Below are positions 1-9,638 of a DNA stretch of 64,000 nucleotides, one piece after another. The DNA comes from Paracoccus maritimus (GTDB taxonomy: Bacteria > Pseudomonadota > Alphaproteobacteria > Rhodobacterales > Rhodobacteraceae). Numbering within the stretch: position 1 is the first letter of the stretch; every line of letters starts with the position of its first letter. Below the pieces are notes generated by a model. That model did not search any database. It was not told the origin of the DNA and saw only the letters and a program-made list of their open reading frames with translations. Position numbers and translations under genes: made by a program. Location: the NCBI RefSeq assembly GCF_025195095.1, contig NZ_JANAVZ010000008.1, positions 124,001 to 188,000 on the forward strand, read 5' to 3'.

Positions 1-3000
1 ATCGGGGCAGGGCCCATCGTCATCGGGCAGGCCTGCGAGTTCGACTATTCCGGCGCACAGGCCTGCAAGGCCCTGCGCGAGGAAGGCTATCGGGTGATCC
101 TCGTGAACTCGAATCCCGCGACGATCATGACCGATCCCGAAATGGCCGACGCGACCTATATCGAACCGATCACGCCGGGCATCGTCGAAAAGATCATCGC
201 CAAGGAGCGCCCCGATGCGCTGCTGCCCACGATGGGCGGGCAGACCGGTCTGAACACTGCGCTGGCGCTGGCCGATGCCGGGGTTCTGAACCGTTACGGC
301 GTCGAACTGATCGGGGCGCAGCGCTCGGCGATCGAGATGGCCGAGGATCGCAAGCTGTTCCGCGAGGCGATGGACCGGATCGGTCTGGAAAACCCGCGCG
401 CCACAATCATTGCCGCCCCCAAGCTGGCCAGCGGCAAATACGACATCAATGCCGGCGTCCAGCAAGCGGTCGAGGCGCTGGAGGACATCGGCCTGCCCGC
501 CATCATCCGTCCCGCCTATACCCTGGGCGGGACCGGCGGCGGAGTCGCCTATAACCGCGACGATTATGAACGGATCGTGCGGTCGGGGCTGGATGCCAGC
601 CCGGTCGCGCAGGTGCTGATCGACGAAAGCCTGCTGGGCTGGAAGGAATACGAGATGGAGGTGGTGCGCGACCGCGCCGACAACGCCATCATCGTCTGTT
701 CCATCGAGAACGTTGATCCGATGGGGGTTCACACGGGCGATTCGATCACCGTCGCCCCCGCGCTGACCCTGACCGACCGCGAATATCAGCGGATGCGGAA
801 CGGCAGCATTGCGGTCCTGCGCGAGATCGGCGTCGAGACCGGTGGTTCGAACGTGCAATGGGCCATCAATCCCGAGGATGGCCGGATGGTCGTGATCGAG
901 ATGAACCCCCGCGTCAGCCGGTCCTCGGCGCTGGCGTCCAAGGCGACCGGCTTCCCGATCGCCAAGATCGCCGCAAAGCTGGCCGTGGGCTACACCCTGG
1001 ACGAGCTGGACAATGACATCACCAAGGTCACGCCCGCGTCGTTCGAGCCCTCGATCGACTATGTCGTGACCAAGATCCCGCGCTTCGCGTTCGAGAAATT
1101 CCCCGGATCGAAGCCCGAGCTGACCACCGCCATGAAATCGGTGGGCGAGGTCATGGCGATCGGACGCAGCTTCCATGAATCGCTGCAGAAGGCCCTGACC
1201 TCGATGGAGAACGGCCTGACCGGGCTGGATGAAATCGTCATCGAGGGCGCGGCGGAACAGGGCAAGCCCGCCGTCATCGCCGCGCTTTCCAGGCAGACCC
1301 CGGACCGTATCCGCATCATTGCCGAGGCGATGCGCTTCGGCCTCTCCGATGACGAGATCCAGCGTGTCACCAGCTTCGATCCGTGGTTCCTGGCGCGCAT
1401 CCGCGAGATCATCGACGCCGAACACCGCGTGCGCGAAAACGGCCTGCCCGTCGATGCCGACGCCCTGCGCGCGCTGAAGATGATGGGCTTTACCGATGCC
1501 CGGCTGGCGCATCTGACCGGCGGCGAGGAATCCGATATCCGCCGCGCCCGCGCCGCCGCCGGCATCCGTCCCGTGTTCAAGCGCATCGACACCTGCGCCG
1601 CCGAATTCGAGGCCCAGACCCCCTACATGTATTCCACCTACGAAGCCCCCGCGATGGGCGACGTGGAATGCGAATCCCGCCCCACCGACGCGAAAAAGGT
1701 CGTCATCCTCGGCGGCGGCCCGAACCGCATCGGCCAAGGCATCGAATTCGACTATTGCTGCTGCCATGCCTGTTTCGCGCTGACCGACGCGGGCTTTGAG
1801 ACCATCATGGTCAACTGCAACCCGGAAACCGTCTCGACCGACTACGACACCTCGGACCGGCTATATTTCGAACCGCTGACCCTGGAACATGTGCTGGAAA
1901 TCCTGCGCGTGGAACAGGAAAACGGCACGCTGCACGGCGTCATCGTCCAGTTCGGCGGCCAGACCCCGCTGAAGCTGGCCAACGATCTCGAGGCCGAGGG
2001 GATCCCGATCCTGGGCACCACCCCCGACGCCATCGACCTGGCCGAGGATCGCGAACGCTTCCAGGACCTGCTGAACCGCCTGAACCTCAAGCAGCCGATC
2101 AACGGCATCGCCAGCAGCGACGATCAGGCCATCGCCATCGCCGAACGCATCGGCTTCCCGCTGGTCATCCGCCCCTCCTACGTGCTGGGCGGCCGCGCGA
2201 TGGAGATCGTGCGCGACATGGACCACCTGAAACGCTACATCACCGAGGCGGTGACCGTCTCGGGCAAGAACCCGGTGCTTCTGGACAGCTACCTGTCCGG
2301 CGCGATCGAGGTCGATGTGGACGCGCTGTCGGATGGCGACAATGTCCACGTCGCCGGCATCATGGAACATATCGAGGAGGCGGGCGTCCATTCCGGCGAC
2401 AGCGCCTGTTCGCTGCCCCCGCACACGCTGGACGCCGCCACGATCCAGGAACTGAAACGCCAGACCACCGCGATGGCCCGCGCCCTGCGCGTGGTCGGGC
2501 TGATGAACGTCCAGTTCGCGCTGAAGGACGGCCAGATCTACGTGCTCGAGGTCAATCCCCGCGCCTCGCGCACCGTGCCCTTCGTCGCCAAGGCCACTGA
2601 CAGTGCCATCGCCTCCATCGCCGCGCGCCTGATGGCGGGCGAGCCGATGTCGAACTTCCCCGAACGCGACCCCTATCCCGAAGGCGTCGGCCCCGAGGAT
2701 GACCTGCCCTTTGCCGATCCGCTGACGCTGGCCGACCCGATCACGCCGTGGTTTTCGGTGAAAGAGGCCGTGCTGCCCTTCGCCCGCTTCCCCGGCGTCG
2801 ATACGCTCTTGGGCCCCGAAATGCGCTCGACCGGCGAGGTGATGGGCTGGGACCGCAACTTCCCGCGCGCCTTCCTCAAGGCGCAGCTTGGCGCGGGCAC
2901 GCTGCTGCCCTTCGAAGGCCGCATCTTCATCTCGATCAAGGACGCCGACAAATCCGACGCGCTGGCCGACGCCGCCCGCGATCTGGTCCAGATGGGCTTT

Positions 3001-3303
3001 TCGCTGGTCGCCACCTCGGGCACGGCCGATTTCCTGGGCCAGCACGGCGTCGCCACGACCCGCGTGAACAAGGTCTATGAGGGTCGCCCGAACATCGTGG
3101 ACCGCCTCAAGAACGGCGACATCGCCATGGTCCTGAACACCACCGAGGGCACCCAGGCCATCGCCGACAGCCGCGAGATCCGCGCCGTCGCGCTGTATGA
3201 CAAGATCCCCTACTTCACCACGGCCGCCGGCAGCATCGCCGCCGTGGCGGCGATCAAGTCACGCGAGGAGGGGGAAGTCGGGGTCAGGTCGTTGCAGGCG
3301 TGA
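1..3303 (+). CDS. carB: Carbamoyl-phosphate synthase large subunit (5' end cut by window)
   Basis: Makes carbamoyl phosphate from bicarbonate, ATP and glutamine-derived ammonia for arginine and pyrimidine synthesis, in complex with CarA. The frame is open from base 1, beginning [18 protein letters not shown], the usual start region of CarB, so only about 15–20 N-terminal residues are missing. The two homologous synthetase halves are visible: the second opens with [17 protein letters not shown] near window residue 568. The C-terminal MGS-like allosteric domain occupies roughly the last 125 residues ([12 protein letters not shown] onward). 1100 residues lie in the window, normal for the family. 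The next gene converges on it 24 bases downstream. Confidence 0.98.
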   Translation: MGAGPIVIGQACEFDYSGAQACKALREEGYRVILVNSNPATIMTDPEMADATYIEPITPGIVEKIIAKERPDALLPTMGGQTGLNTALALADAGVLNRYGVELIGAQRSAIEMAEDRKLFREAMDRIGLENPRATIIAAPKLASGKYDINAGVQQAVEALEDIGLPAIIRPAYTLGGTGGGVAYNRDDYERIVRSGLDASPVAQVLIDESLLGWKEYEMEVVRDRADNAIIVCSIENVDPMGVHTGDSITVAPALTLTDREYQRMRNGSIAVLREIGVETGGSNVQWAINPEDGRMVVIEMNPRVSRSSALASKATGFPIAKIAAKLAVGYTLDELDNDITKVTPASFEPSIDYVVTKIPRFAFEKFPGSKPELTTAMKSVGEVMAIGRSFHESLQKALTSMENGLTGLDEIVIEGAAEQGKPAVIAALSRQTPDRIRIIAEAMRFGLSDDEIQRVTSFDPWFLARIREIIDAEHRVRENGLPVDADALRALKMMGFTDARLAHLTGGEESDIRRARAAAGIRPVFKRIDTCAAEFEAQTPYMYSTYEAPAMGDVECESRPTDAKKVVILGGGPNRIGQGIEFDYCCCHACFALTDAGFETIMVNCNPETVSTDYDTSDRLYFEPLTLEHVLEILRVEQENGTLHGVIVQFGGQTPLKLANDLEAEGIPILGTTPDAIDLAEDRERFQDLLNRLNLKQPINGIASSDDQAIAIAERIGFPLVIRPSYVLGGRAMEIVRDMDHLKRYITEAVTVSGKNPVLLDSYLSGAIEVDVDALSDGDNVHVAGIMEHIEEAGVHSGDSACSLPPHTLDAATIQELKRQTTAMARALRVVGLMNVQFALKDGQIYVLEVNPRASRTVPFVAKATDSAIASIAARLMAGEPMSNFPERDPYPEGVGPEDDLPFADPLTLADPITPWFSVKEAVLPFARFPGVDTLLGPEMRSTGEVMGWDRNFPRAFLKAQLGAGTLLPFEGRIFISIKDADKSDALADAARDLVQMGFSLVATSGTADFLGQHGVATTRVNKVYEGRPNIVDRLKNGDIAMVLNTTEGTQAIADSREIRAVALYDKIPYFTTAAGSIAAVAAIKSREEGEVGVRSLQA

Positions 3304-3327
3304 CGCGTCGCCTGCAAGCCGCCCAGA

Positions 3328-4164
3328 CTACTCGCCGTTGGCCGCCTCTGAAGTGATCATCAGAACACCCTCCGGCCATTCATAGACAAAGGCGCGCAGC
3401 ATGATCGCCAGATCCTGCGCGAAATACAGCCGTTCGGCGGCGTTCCACAGAAAATCCTGCGGCAGGCTCATGCTGCAGGACAGGGCGTTGTGGGGCCGCG
3501 AATTCAGGCTGCGGCGCATCAGCGTCGGGTTGAAGTGATACAGGCCTCGCGCGCCGGCGACCGATCCGGCCGCGAGGATCTGAAACGGATCTTCGTCCTC
3601 TCGGATGCCAAGGCTGTGCGACAGCTTGCGGGCGACATCGGCCGTGGTGATGTTCGGCGCGGCGCCGGGGAATCCGATCAGCACGTTTGCGCGGCGCACA
3701 TTCAGTTCGACGCAAAGGCTCAGCGCGCCCCGGTCGCGCGGCAAATGCACCAGATAGTCGGCCTTGCAGGCGCCCCGCCGATGGTTCAGCAGCACCTTGG
3801 CGCGGTTTTGCGGGTTCGGGTGCGGCGAGGCGGGAAACTGTTCGGGGTCGCGATAGCGGGCCTCGCCCTCGGATACGGTGGCCAGCGCGAACGGGATCGT
3901 TTTGGTCAGGAAGTGCTCGGTCCGTTCGGTCAGGTTGCGTTCGCCAGCATAGGAGGTGGCAAAGACCACCCCAAGGATCGACACCGGCGTGATGATGCCC
4001 AGAAGATAGGCGCTGGCCGACAGCGCGGAATCGCTGGTCTTGCCCGTGATTGCGTCGATGAAAATGTAGATGCCGCTGAACAGGCAAAAGATCAGCAGGG
4101 CTGCCAGCGCGGTCTTGACCCAGACAGGCAGGGAAATCAGGCTGATCTGGCTGAGGAAATTCAT
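3328..4164 (-). CDS. Hypothetical protein with two N-terminal membrane helices
   Basis: Function not recognised. The 278-residue product has two hydrophobic segments near the N-terminus, about residues 10–35 (VKTALAALLIFCLF) and 46–70 (YLLGIITPVSILGVVFA). A soluble region of about 200 residues with no motif I can name follows. The arrangement suggests an inner-membrane anchor with a cytoplasmic domain. It converges on carB and stands alone: its upstream neighbour on the same strand ends about 95 bases away. ATG start at 4164; another in-frame reading in this stretch has much poorer composition, so I take this frame as real. Confidence 0.7.
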   Translation of the reverse strand: MNFLSQISLISLPVWVKTALAALLIFCLFSGIYIFIDAITGKTSDSALSASAYLLGIITPVSILGVVFATSYAGERNLTERTEHFLTKTIPFALATVSEGEARYRDPEQFPASPHPNPQNRAKVLLNHRRGACKADYLVHLPRDRGALSLCVELNVRRANVLIGFPGAAPNITTADVARKLSHSLGIREDEDPFQILAAGSVAGARGLYHFNPTLMRRSLNSRPHNALSCSMSLPQDFLWNAAERLYFAQDLAIMLRAFVYEWPEGVLMITSEAANGE

Positions 4165-4259
4165 CCATCCGTCCGCGTGCTGTCACGACCCTGACAGCTT
4201 AGCGCAGGCTGAGGAGGCGTCAAACATTGATGCGTGCCGTGGCTGTCGCGTCTGGCCCC

Positions 4260-4787
4260 TCACACCTCCCCGATCCCGTTCCGCTTCTTCATCTCCTCCA
4301 TCAGCGCCTGCCGCGCCACGGGGGACATCGTGGTGACGCGCTGGGGCATCGGCACGCCGCCCTTGTCGCGCCAGCCCTCGGGGTTTTCGGGGCCCAGCAT
4401 GTCGTCGCGCTTGCGCTGATACTCGCCGAACTCGGGGCGCGGGCCATCCAGCATCTGATCCTCGCGCCGGGCCAGGTAATCCATCGTCTCGCCGCCATGG
4501 ATCAGCCCGGCCAGGCGCGCATGCATCCAGACCGACATCAGCCGGTTGACGCGCACCTGCCAGTCCGGCCCCATGCTGCGAAAGAATTTCACGATGTCCT
4601 CGTCCAGCCGCAGCGTGACCCGCGTCTTGGCCTTGGCCGGTTTCTCGCGCGCGATCTGGTGCCATTCCTCGGGGATCCGCATCCGGTCCAGGATGGTGCT
4701 GTGCAGGTCCCATTCAAGTTGCCGCATCGCGTCGGCCATGTAGTGGTAATTCACCCGCCGCGTCTCTTCCGCCTTGCCGATGCCCAT
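4260..4787 (-). CDS. BrnA-antitoxin-like DNA-binding protein
   Basis: The central stretch, about residues 50–90, has the pattern of BrnA antitoxins (ribbon-helix-helix type): KTRVTLRLDEDIVKFFRSMG, then DWQVRVNRLMSVWMHARL. Known BrnA proteins pair with the RNase toxin BrnT and bind their own promoter. This protein is 175 residues, about twice the usual size, with an N-terminal extension of about 50 residues and a charged C-terminal tail of about 85. No BrnT-like gene lies on either side, so it may be a solitary regulator. It is divergent from serB across a 190-base gap that must hold both promoters. Confidence 0.65.
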   Translation of the reverse strand: MGIGKAEETRRVNYHYMADAMRQLEWDLHSTILDRMRIPEEWHQIAREKPAKAKTRVTLRLDEDIVKFFRSMGPDWQVRVNRLMSVWMHARLAGLIHGGETMDYLARREDQMLDGPRPEFGEYQRKRDDMLGPENPEGWRDKGGVPMPQRVTTMSPVARQALMEEMKKRNGIGEV

Positions 4788-4977
4788 CGCCGTGCCGCCC
4801 CGTGCTTGCCAGTGTCTGCCCGTGACGACGGTGGCGCGGGGCGGTTAACGCGGCCTTAACGGGCCGTGCGTTGTCGGTGTACGCGCTGTGCACGCCCGGT
4901 GCCGCGCGGGTGCATGGCTTGTGCGGCGGCGATCTTCGGCCTAGACGGCGTGCCGAGGATGCCCAAGGAAGACCGCC

Positions 4978-5856
4978 ATGCACACCGTCTCGCTGATCGC
5001 CGCGCCCACCGTCGCCAATCTTGAAAGCGCGCTGCTGGACGGGCTGGCAAAGTCTTGGGATGGCGGCAGCCCGCGCTGGCTGAACCCTGGAATCGCTGGG
5101 GAATTCGACATTCAGGCGCTGCCCGACGACGCCGAACAGGTCTGGTCGGACCTGCAGACGATCGGCATCGACCTGGCCATTCAGCCCACTGCCGCGCGGC
5201 ATAAATCGATCCTGCTGGCCGACATGGATTCCACCATGATCGATCAGGAATGCATCGACGAACTCGCCGCCTTCGCCGGCGCCGGCCCCCGCGTCGCCGC
5301 CATCACCGCCCGCGCCATGAATGGCGAGCTGAACTTTCACGAGGCGCTGGTCGAACGCGTCAACCTGTTGGCGGGATTGCAGGAATCGGTAATCGAAGAA
5401 GTCCTGGCGACGCGCATCACGCTGGCGTCGGGCGGTCGCGAACTGGTCGCCACGATGCGCGCGAATGGCGGATATGCGGCGCTGGTGTCGGGCGGGTTCA
5501 CCTCGTTCACGGGCCCGGTCGCCGCCCGGCTCGGCTTCGACGAACACCGTGCCAATACGCTGCTGGCCGAAAGCGGGGTGCTGACCGGCCATGTCGCCCT
5601 GCCGGTGCTGGGCCGCGAGGCAAAGATCGAGGCGTTGCGCGACGTTGCTGACGCACGCGGCCTGACCCCGGACGATGTAATTGCGGTCGGCGACGGCGCC
5701 AACGATCTGGGCATGCTGCAACTGGCCGGCACAGGCGTCGCCCTGCACGCCAAGCCCGCCGTCGCCGCGCAGGCGAAGATCCGCATCAACCACGGCGATC
5801 TGACCGCCCTTCTGTATCTTCAGGGATACCGCGCGACCGAGTTCGTCACGGACTGA
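4978..5856 (+). CDS. serB: Phosphoserine phosphatase
   Basis: Last step of serine synthesis: hydrolyses O-phosphoserine to serine. HAD-superfamily signatures are clear: nucleophile motif DMDST with Asp82 and Asp84, a Ser in LVSGGFTSF near residue 170, and the Mg-binding GDGANDLGML near residue 238. The 292-residue length fits SerB with a degenerate N-terminal ACT-like region. Start ATG 4978 is preceded by AAGGAAG. Its last 11 bases overlap the end of the convergent nitronate monooxygenase gene. Confidence 0.95.
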   Translation: MHTVSLIAAPTVANLESALLDGLAKSWDGGSPRWLNPGIAGEFDIQALPDDAEQVWSDLQTIGIDLAIQPTAARHKSILLADMDSTMIDQECIDELAAFAGAGPRVAAITARAMNGELNFHEALVERVNLLAGLQESVIEEVLATRITLASGGRELVATMRANGGYAALVSGGFTSFTGPVAARLGFDEHRANTLLAESGVLTGHVALPVLGREAKIEALRDVADARGLTPDDVIAVGDGANDLGMLQLAGTGVALHAKPAVAAQAKIRINHGDLTALLYLQGYRATEFVTD

Positions 5857-6853
5857 TCGCGGCGATTGTCTCGGCTGCGGGCCTTGCGACCGCAGCCGCC
5901 GCCCCGGTGCCGGCCCAGAACGCGCCAAACCCGGTTTCTCCGGTTGCCAAGGCTGCGGCGTTCAGCGCTTTTCCTGCATCGTAGGTCACGGGATAGGCAG
6001 GGGCTTCAGCGCCATCTATCGCGGTGAAAAGATTTTCCAGTCCGCGCGCCGGCCGGCCCGATATCGCCCTGGTCATGCGGGTGCGGCCAGTACCCATCGC
6101 CTCTCGATGGGGCGCTGAAGTCGCGGCTTCGGGGGCAAGCAGGAATGCCGTCCCGCATTGCACGGCCACGGCCCCGTCGGCGATTGCGGCACGTGCGTCC
6201 TGTCGCGTCATGATCGCCCCGGCAGCGATGACCGGCAGTCCCAGTCCGGTAATCTGGCGCAGCAGCGGTCGTGTCTGCAAGCTGGGATCCTCGGCATCAG
6301 GATCAAACATTCCGCGATGGCCGCCGGCCTGCCAGCCCTGCGCCACGATCACGTCCAGACCGGCGGCCACGATCAGGCGCGCCTCGACCAGATTCGTGGC
6401 GGTGGCCATCAGAGCCGCACCCGTCTGACGCAGGGCGGCAATCTGGTTCGCCGTGGGCAGGCCGAAATGAAAGCTGATCGCGGCGGGCCTGACCTCTTGC
6501 AGCAGGCGCATCATCGGGTCGTTGACCCGAAAACTTTGATAGATTTCGGACAGAGATTGCGGAGGCTGGGCGTTGAACCGCGCAAATTCGGGCCGCAGTC
6601 GGTCCAGCCAGGCTGCTTCACGCGCCGCGTCCCGGACCGCCGGGGCGTGGCAGAAAAGGTTCACCGCAAAGGGACGCGCGGTCAGCGCGCGTGTCTGTGC
6701 GATGGCGCTTCTTGCCCCGGCCACGTCCAGCGCCCCAAGCGCGACCGAACCCAGCGCACCGGCATTGCATGCGACCGCTGCCAGCGCCGGGGTGGATACG
6801 CCGGCCATCGGGGCTTGAACGATCGGATGCCGCAGATCCAGCTGTTCCAGCAT
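5846..6853 (-). CDS. Nitronate monooxygenase (2-nitropropane dioxygenase family)
   Basis: FMN-dependent TIM-barrel enzyme that oxidises alkyl nitronates such as propionate-3-nitronate. It starts MLEQLDLRHPIVQAPMAGVS, the typical FMN/substrate-binding opening. It contains VIVAQGWQAGGHRG (conserved active-site loop) and LPVIAAGAIM followed by GAVAVQCGTAFLL (phosphate-binding strands). I set the start at ATG 6853, preceded by AAGGGA, because the 33 upstream in-frame residues do not look like the family. 335 residues. The 3' end overlaps serB by 11 bases in convergent orientation. Confidence 0.88.
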   Translation of the reverse strand: MLEQLDLRHPIVQAPMAGVSTPALAAVACNAGALGSVALGALDVAGARSAIAQTRALTARPFAVNLFCHAPAVRDAAREAAWLDRLRPEFARFNAQPPQSLSEIYQSFRVNDPMMRLLQEVRPAAISFHFGLPTANQIAALRQTGAALMATATNLVEARLIVAAGLDVIVAQGWQAGGHRGMFDPDAEDPSLQTRPLLRQITGLGLPVIAAGAIMTRQDARAAIADGAVAVQCGTAFLLAPEAATSAPHREAMGTGRTRMTRAISGRPARGLENLFTAIDGAEAPAYPVTYDAGKALNAAALATGETGFGAFWAGTGAAAAVARPAAETIAAISP

Positions 6854-6961
6854 GACGTGATCCCTTTTGTTCCACTGCCAATCTATCTCACGCCGGGAAC
6901 GGTGAAGGAACCCGGTTGCCAAGGGCTTTACAATCCGGTGTCCGCGGCGCAATGGCCGATC

Positions 6962-7720
6962 ATGTTGGATCTGAGCCTGAATCTTGTCTTGGTGCTGATC
7001 GCCGCGGGTTTCGCGGCCGGGTTCGTGGATGCCATTGCGGGCGGTGGTGGCCTGATTACCGTTCCGGCGCTGATGCTGGCCGGGGTGCCGCCGGCGCAGG
7101 CGTTGGCCACCAACAAGGTGCAGGGCGTGTTCGGGGCGGCGACAGCGGCGATCAGCTATGCCGCGCGCGGCCTTGTGAATCTACGTCAGCAATGGCGCAT
7201 GGCGCTGCTGGCCGGGGCCGGAGGCATTCTGGGCGCAGCGCTTGTGACCCGTCTGCCGACCGAGGGTTTGCGGCTGGCCTTGCCGGTCGTCCTGATCGGA
7301 ATCGCGATCTTCTTTGCGGTGAAGCCCGGCTTGGACGATCTGGACCGGTTGCGCCGGATGTCGCCCGTGCTGTTCGGCGCGCTGGTCGTGCCGCTGATCG
7401 GTTTCTATGACGGCCTGATCGGCCCCGGCGCCGGGTCCTTCTACATGATCGCGTTCGTGTCGCTGGCTGGATACGGCGTGCTGAAGGCCACAGCGCATAC
7501 CAAGCTTCTGAACCTGTTTTCCAATCTGGGTGGATTGCTGACCTTTGCCTTGGTCGGATCGCCGCTTTGGGGGCTGGGGTTGATGATGGGGCTGGCCCAG
7601 ATCGCCGGGGCGGCTTTGGGCGCCCGGCTGGCGGCGCGGATCGGATCACGCCTGATCAAGCCGCTGCTTGTGCTGACCTCGACCGTGCTGGCGCTGCGAC
7701 TGATCTGGGAGATGATCTGA
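6962..7720 (+). CDS. TSUP-family (TauE/SafE-like) membrane transporter
   Basis: A 252-residue polytopic membrane protein with about eight hydrophobic segments. It has the TSUP (PF01925) signature near the N-terminus, GFVDAIAGGGGLITVPALM, and its repeat-half echo GFYDGLIGPGAGSFYM around residue 145. Relatives export sulfite, sulfoacetate or other sulfonates; the substrate cannot be read here. ATG 6962 is the only in-frame start next to the first membrane segment. Upstream in-frame codons lie antisense to the nitronate monooxygenase and are not protein-like. Its downstream neighbour is convergent. Confidence 0.85.
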   Translation: MLDLSLNLVLVLIAAGFAAGFVDAIAGGGGLITVPALMLAGVPPAQALATNKVQGVFGAATAAISYAARGLVNLRQQWRMALLAGAGGILGAALVTRLPTEGLRLALPVVLIGIAIFFAVKPGLDDLDRLRRMSPVLFGALVVPLIGFYDGLIGPGAGSFYMIAFVSLAGYGVLKATAHTKLLNLFSNLGGLLTFALVGSPLWGLGLMMGLAQIAGAALGARLAARIGSRLIKPLLVLTSTVLALRLIWEMI

Positions 7721-7740
7721 CCGGCGTCCGCGGGCGGGCC

Positions 7741-7765
7741 GGCGTCCACTCTGCCAAGGGACGCC
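7741..7765. terminator. Hairpin between convergent transporter and asparaginase genes
   Basis: GGCGTCC pairs perfectly with GGACGCC across an 11-base loop, in the 129-base gap between two convergent genes. A second weaker hairpin (GGCGGT/ACCGCC) lies at 7789–7806. There is no T-run, so a terminator role is inferred from position. Confidence 0.3.
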
Positions 7766-7849
7766 GACCGATCTTCGCCCGGAGGGAGGCGGTGGGGGAA
7801 CCGCCCTCATCGGCATCCAAGCAGAAAACTGCGTCGGATTCGTGACGAT

Positions 7850-8836
7850 TTAGGCCGGAAATCCCGGCGCGGTTCGCATTTCTCCGGTCACGATGCCGCG
7901 CCAGTTGCGGATCGGGCCGGTCAGAAAAGTCTGAACTGCGGGCTGGGCGCGATCCAGCACGCCCAGATGGACGAGAATTGCGGTGATCGCGGCTTCTGCC
8001 GCACGGGTGCCGCCATCGGCAATCTTCAGCGCGACGCCCAGCCCCTGTTCCGGCAGGATTGCCACGAAGACGGCTTCTGCCCCGGTCTTTGCCGCGACAT
8101 GTCCGCCCATTGCCCGCATCAGCAATGTGCAGGCCCTGCCTTCCCCCGCGACCAGTTCGGGATGCGCCCGCATGGCGTCAACCAGACGCTTCATGGCCCG
8201 GCCGCGACGATCCGATCCGGGATTTGCGAATGCCGCCATGGCGCGTCCAAGCCCCTCGAGCGAGCACGACCAGTTCGGCGCCGAACAGCCGTCGATCCCA
8301 TAGCCGGGGCTGATCTCGTCGGTGACCTCCTCGAAGGCGGTTTTCACCGCCTGCTGGATCGGATGATCGGCATCGACATAGTCGGGGCCGCCGCGCAAAT
8401 GCTGGTTCAGCGTCAGGAACCCCGCATGCTTGCCCGAGCAGTTGTTGTGTAACTGGCAGGGACTTTCATCCGAACATGTCAGGCGACGGTTCTCGTCGCG
8501 GTCGCGGGGCATGTGGCTGCCGCAGCGCAGATCCGCCTCGGACAGGCCAACGGTGTTCAGCCAGTCGCCGACCGCGCTGACATGCATCCGCGCTCCGCTG
8601 TGGCTGGCGCAGGCCAAGGCCAGATGTCGTTCGGTCAGACCAGCGGCGTCGGCCGCACCGCTTTCGACCAAAGGCAGCGCCTGTATCATCTTGCACGATG
8701 ATCGCGGAAATATGATCCGCGATGGTTCGCCCCAGGCCTCGACCACGCCCCTGCGGTCGCAGACCACTGCGTGCCCGCGATGCAGGCTTTCGCGCTGGCC
8801 TCCGCGCCACAATTCGATCAATTTGGCTGAACGCAT
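7850..8836 (-). CDS. L-asparaginase II family protein
   Basis: Matches the rhizobial-type asparaginase II family (PF06089), a thermolabile, inducible asparagine amidohydrolase unrelated to the bacterial type I/II drug enzymes. Recognisable stretches include LIELWRGGQRESLHRGHAVV near the start, HNNCSGKHAGFL in the middle and GYGIDGCSAPNW. The serine/lysine SGKH motif is thought to be catalytic. ATG 8836 is preceded by GGGGGAG at good spacing, giving 328 residues; further upstream codons do not fit the family. It is divergent from the IalB gene, and a 9-bp inverted repeat lies just upstream of its start. Confidence 0.88.
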   Translation of the reverse strand: MRSAKLIELWRGGQRESLHRGHAVVCDRRGVVEAWGEPSRIIFPRSSCKMIQALPLVESGAADAAGLTERHLALACASHSGARMHVSAVGDWLNTVGLSEADLRCGSHMPRDRDENRRLTCSDESPCQLHNNCSGKHAGFLTLNQHLRGGPDYVDADHPIQQAVKTAFEEVTDEISPGYGIDGCSAPNWSCSLEGLGRAMAAFANPGSDRRGRAMKRLVDAMRAHPELVAGEGRACTLLMRAMGGHVAAKTGAEAVFVAILPEQGLGVALKIADGGTRAAEAAITAILVHLGVLDRAQPAVQTFLTGPIRNWRGIVTGEMRTAPGFPA

Positions 8837-8854
8837 CGCAATCTCCCCCTGACA

Positions 8855-8893
8855 ATTGCGCGATTTCATGCCTTGCGCTCTTTTTCGCGCAAT
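8855..8893. promoter_or_regulatory. Perfect 9-bp inverted repeat upstream of asparaginase and ialB
   Basis: ATTGCGCGA at 8855–8863 and its exact complement TCGCGCAAT at 8885–8893 are separated by 21 bases, so half-site centres are 30 bases (about three helical turns) apart. A third TTGCGC sits between them at 8873–8878. It lies 19 bases upstream of the asparaginase start codon, in the 154-base divergent gap, so an operator is plausible. The binding protein is unknown. Confidence 0.45.
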
Positions 8894-8990
8894 GATTTTG
8901 GCTATCCTGATTGCAGAAGGTTGAAAAGACCACAGCAATCGGCAAGAACGCCGGGCAAAGCGGCGAAGCGAAACGGCAGGAGGCCAGAGC

Positions 8991-9512
8991 ATGAAGAATA
9001 CCACGCTGCGCGGCATGGCAGCCATTGCGGTCCTGATGGCGGGGCTGGGTTCGGCGGTCGCACAGGAATCGACGAATGTGGTCGCGACCGAGGATGACTG
9101 GACCGTCTTTGCGGCCGACAATCCGCGGGAATGCTGGGCGGTTTCACCCCCGAAATCCACGCTGAACACCAAGGACGGCGAAGAGGTCGAGGTGACGCGG
9201 GGCGACATCCGCCTGTATGTCGCCTATCGTCCAGGCAATAACGGCGAGGTCTCGTTCACCGGCGGCTATCCGTTCGCCCCCGGCTCGACGGTCGAGGTCG
9301 ATATCGGCGGACAGAAGTTCAACCTGTTCACCGAGGGCGAGAATGCCTGGACCGGCAGCCCGTCCGAGGATCAGAAGCTGATCGGAGCCTTGCGCGCAGG
9401 GTCGTCCGTCGTGGTCACCGGCCGTTCTTCCCGCGGCACGACGACCAAGGACACGTTCAGCCTGATCGGCATTACCGCCGCGACCAACACCGCGAAATCA
9501 CGCTGCGAGTGA
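8991..9512 (+). CDS. Invasion-associated locus B (IalB) family secreted protein
   Basis: 173 residues with a Sec signal peptide (MKNTTLRGMAAIAVLMAGLG, cleavage likely after AVA at about residue 24). A compact IalB-type domain (PF06776) follows: DDWTVFAADNPRECWAVSPP, a YVAYRP strand, SVVVTGRSSRGTTTKDTFSL and a terminal Cys (SRCE) that could pair with Cys48. IalB proteins are periplasmic or outer-membrane associated. In Bartonella they aid erythrocyte entry, but in free-living Rhodobacteraceae the role is unknown. ATG 8991 follows CAGGAGG. Probably monocistronic, with a hairpin 60 bases downstream. Confidence 0.85.
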   Translation: MKNTTLRGMAAIAVLMAGLGSAVAQESTNVVATEDDWTVFAADNPRECWAVSPPKSTLNTKDGEEVEVTRGDIRLYVAYRPGNNGEVSFTGGYPFAPGSTVEVDIGGQKFNLFTEGENAWTGSPSEDQKLIGALRAGSSVVVTGRSSRGTTTKDTFSLIGITAATNTAKSRCE

Positions 9513-9572
9513 TCCCTTTGCGGTCGGGCCTTCCAGCCCTGCCGTGACAAGGGTGGCGGACTGCGAGGCAGA

Positions 9573-9592
9573 GGCCGGTTGAATTACCGGCC
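9573..9592 (+). terminator. Hairpin after the ialB-family gene
   Basis: GGCCGGT and ACCGGCC form a perfect 7-bp stem with a 6-base loop, followed by CATTTCGCTT. It lies between ialB and rlmN, which point the same way, so it probably ends the first transcript. Confidence 0.5.
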
Positions 9593-9638
9593 CATTTCGC
9601 TTATCTGCGGATCTTTCACGCGCAACTCTGGTAAATCC

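Noticed and set aside
1861..3045. 394-residue minus-strand frame opposite carB
   Set aside because: It lies wholly antisense to the well-conserved carB and reads as a high-G+C shadow with Gly/Arg/Gln-rich, low-complexity sequence and no motif.
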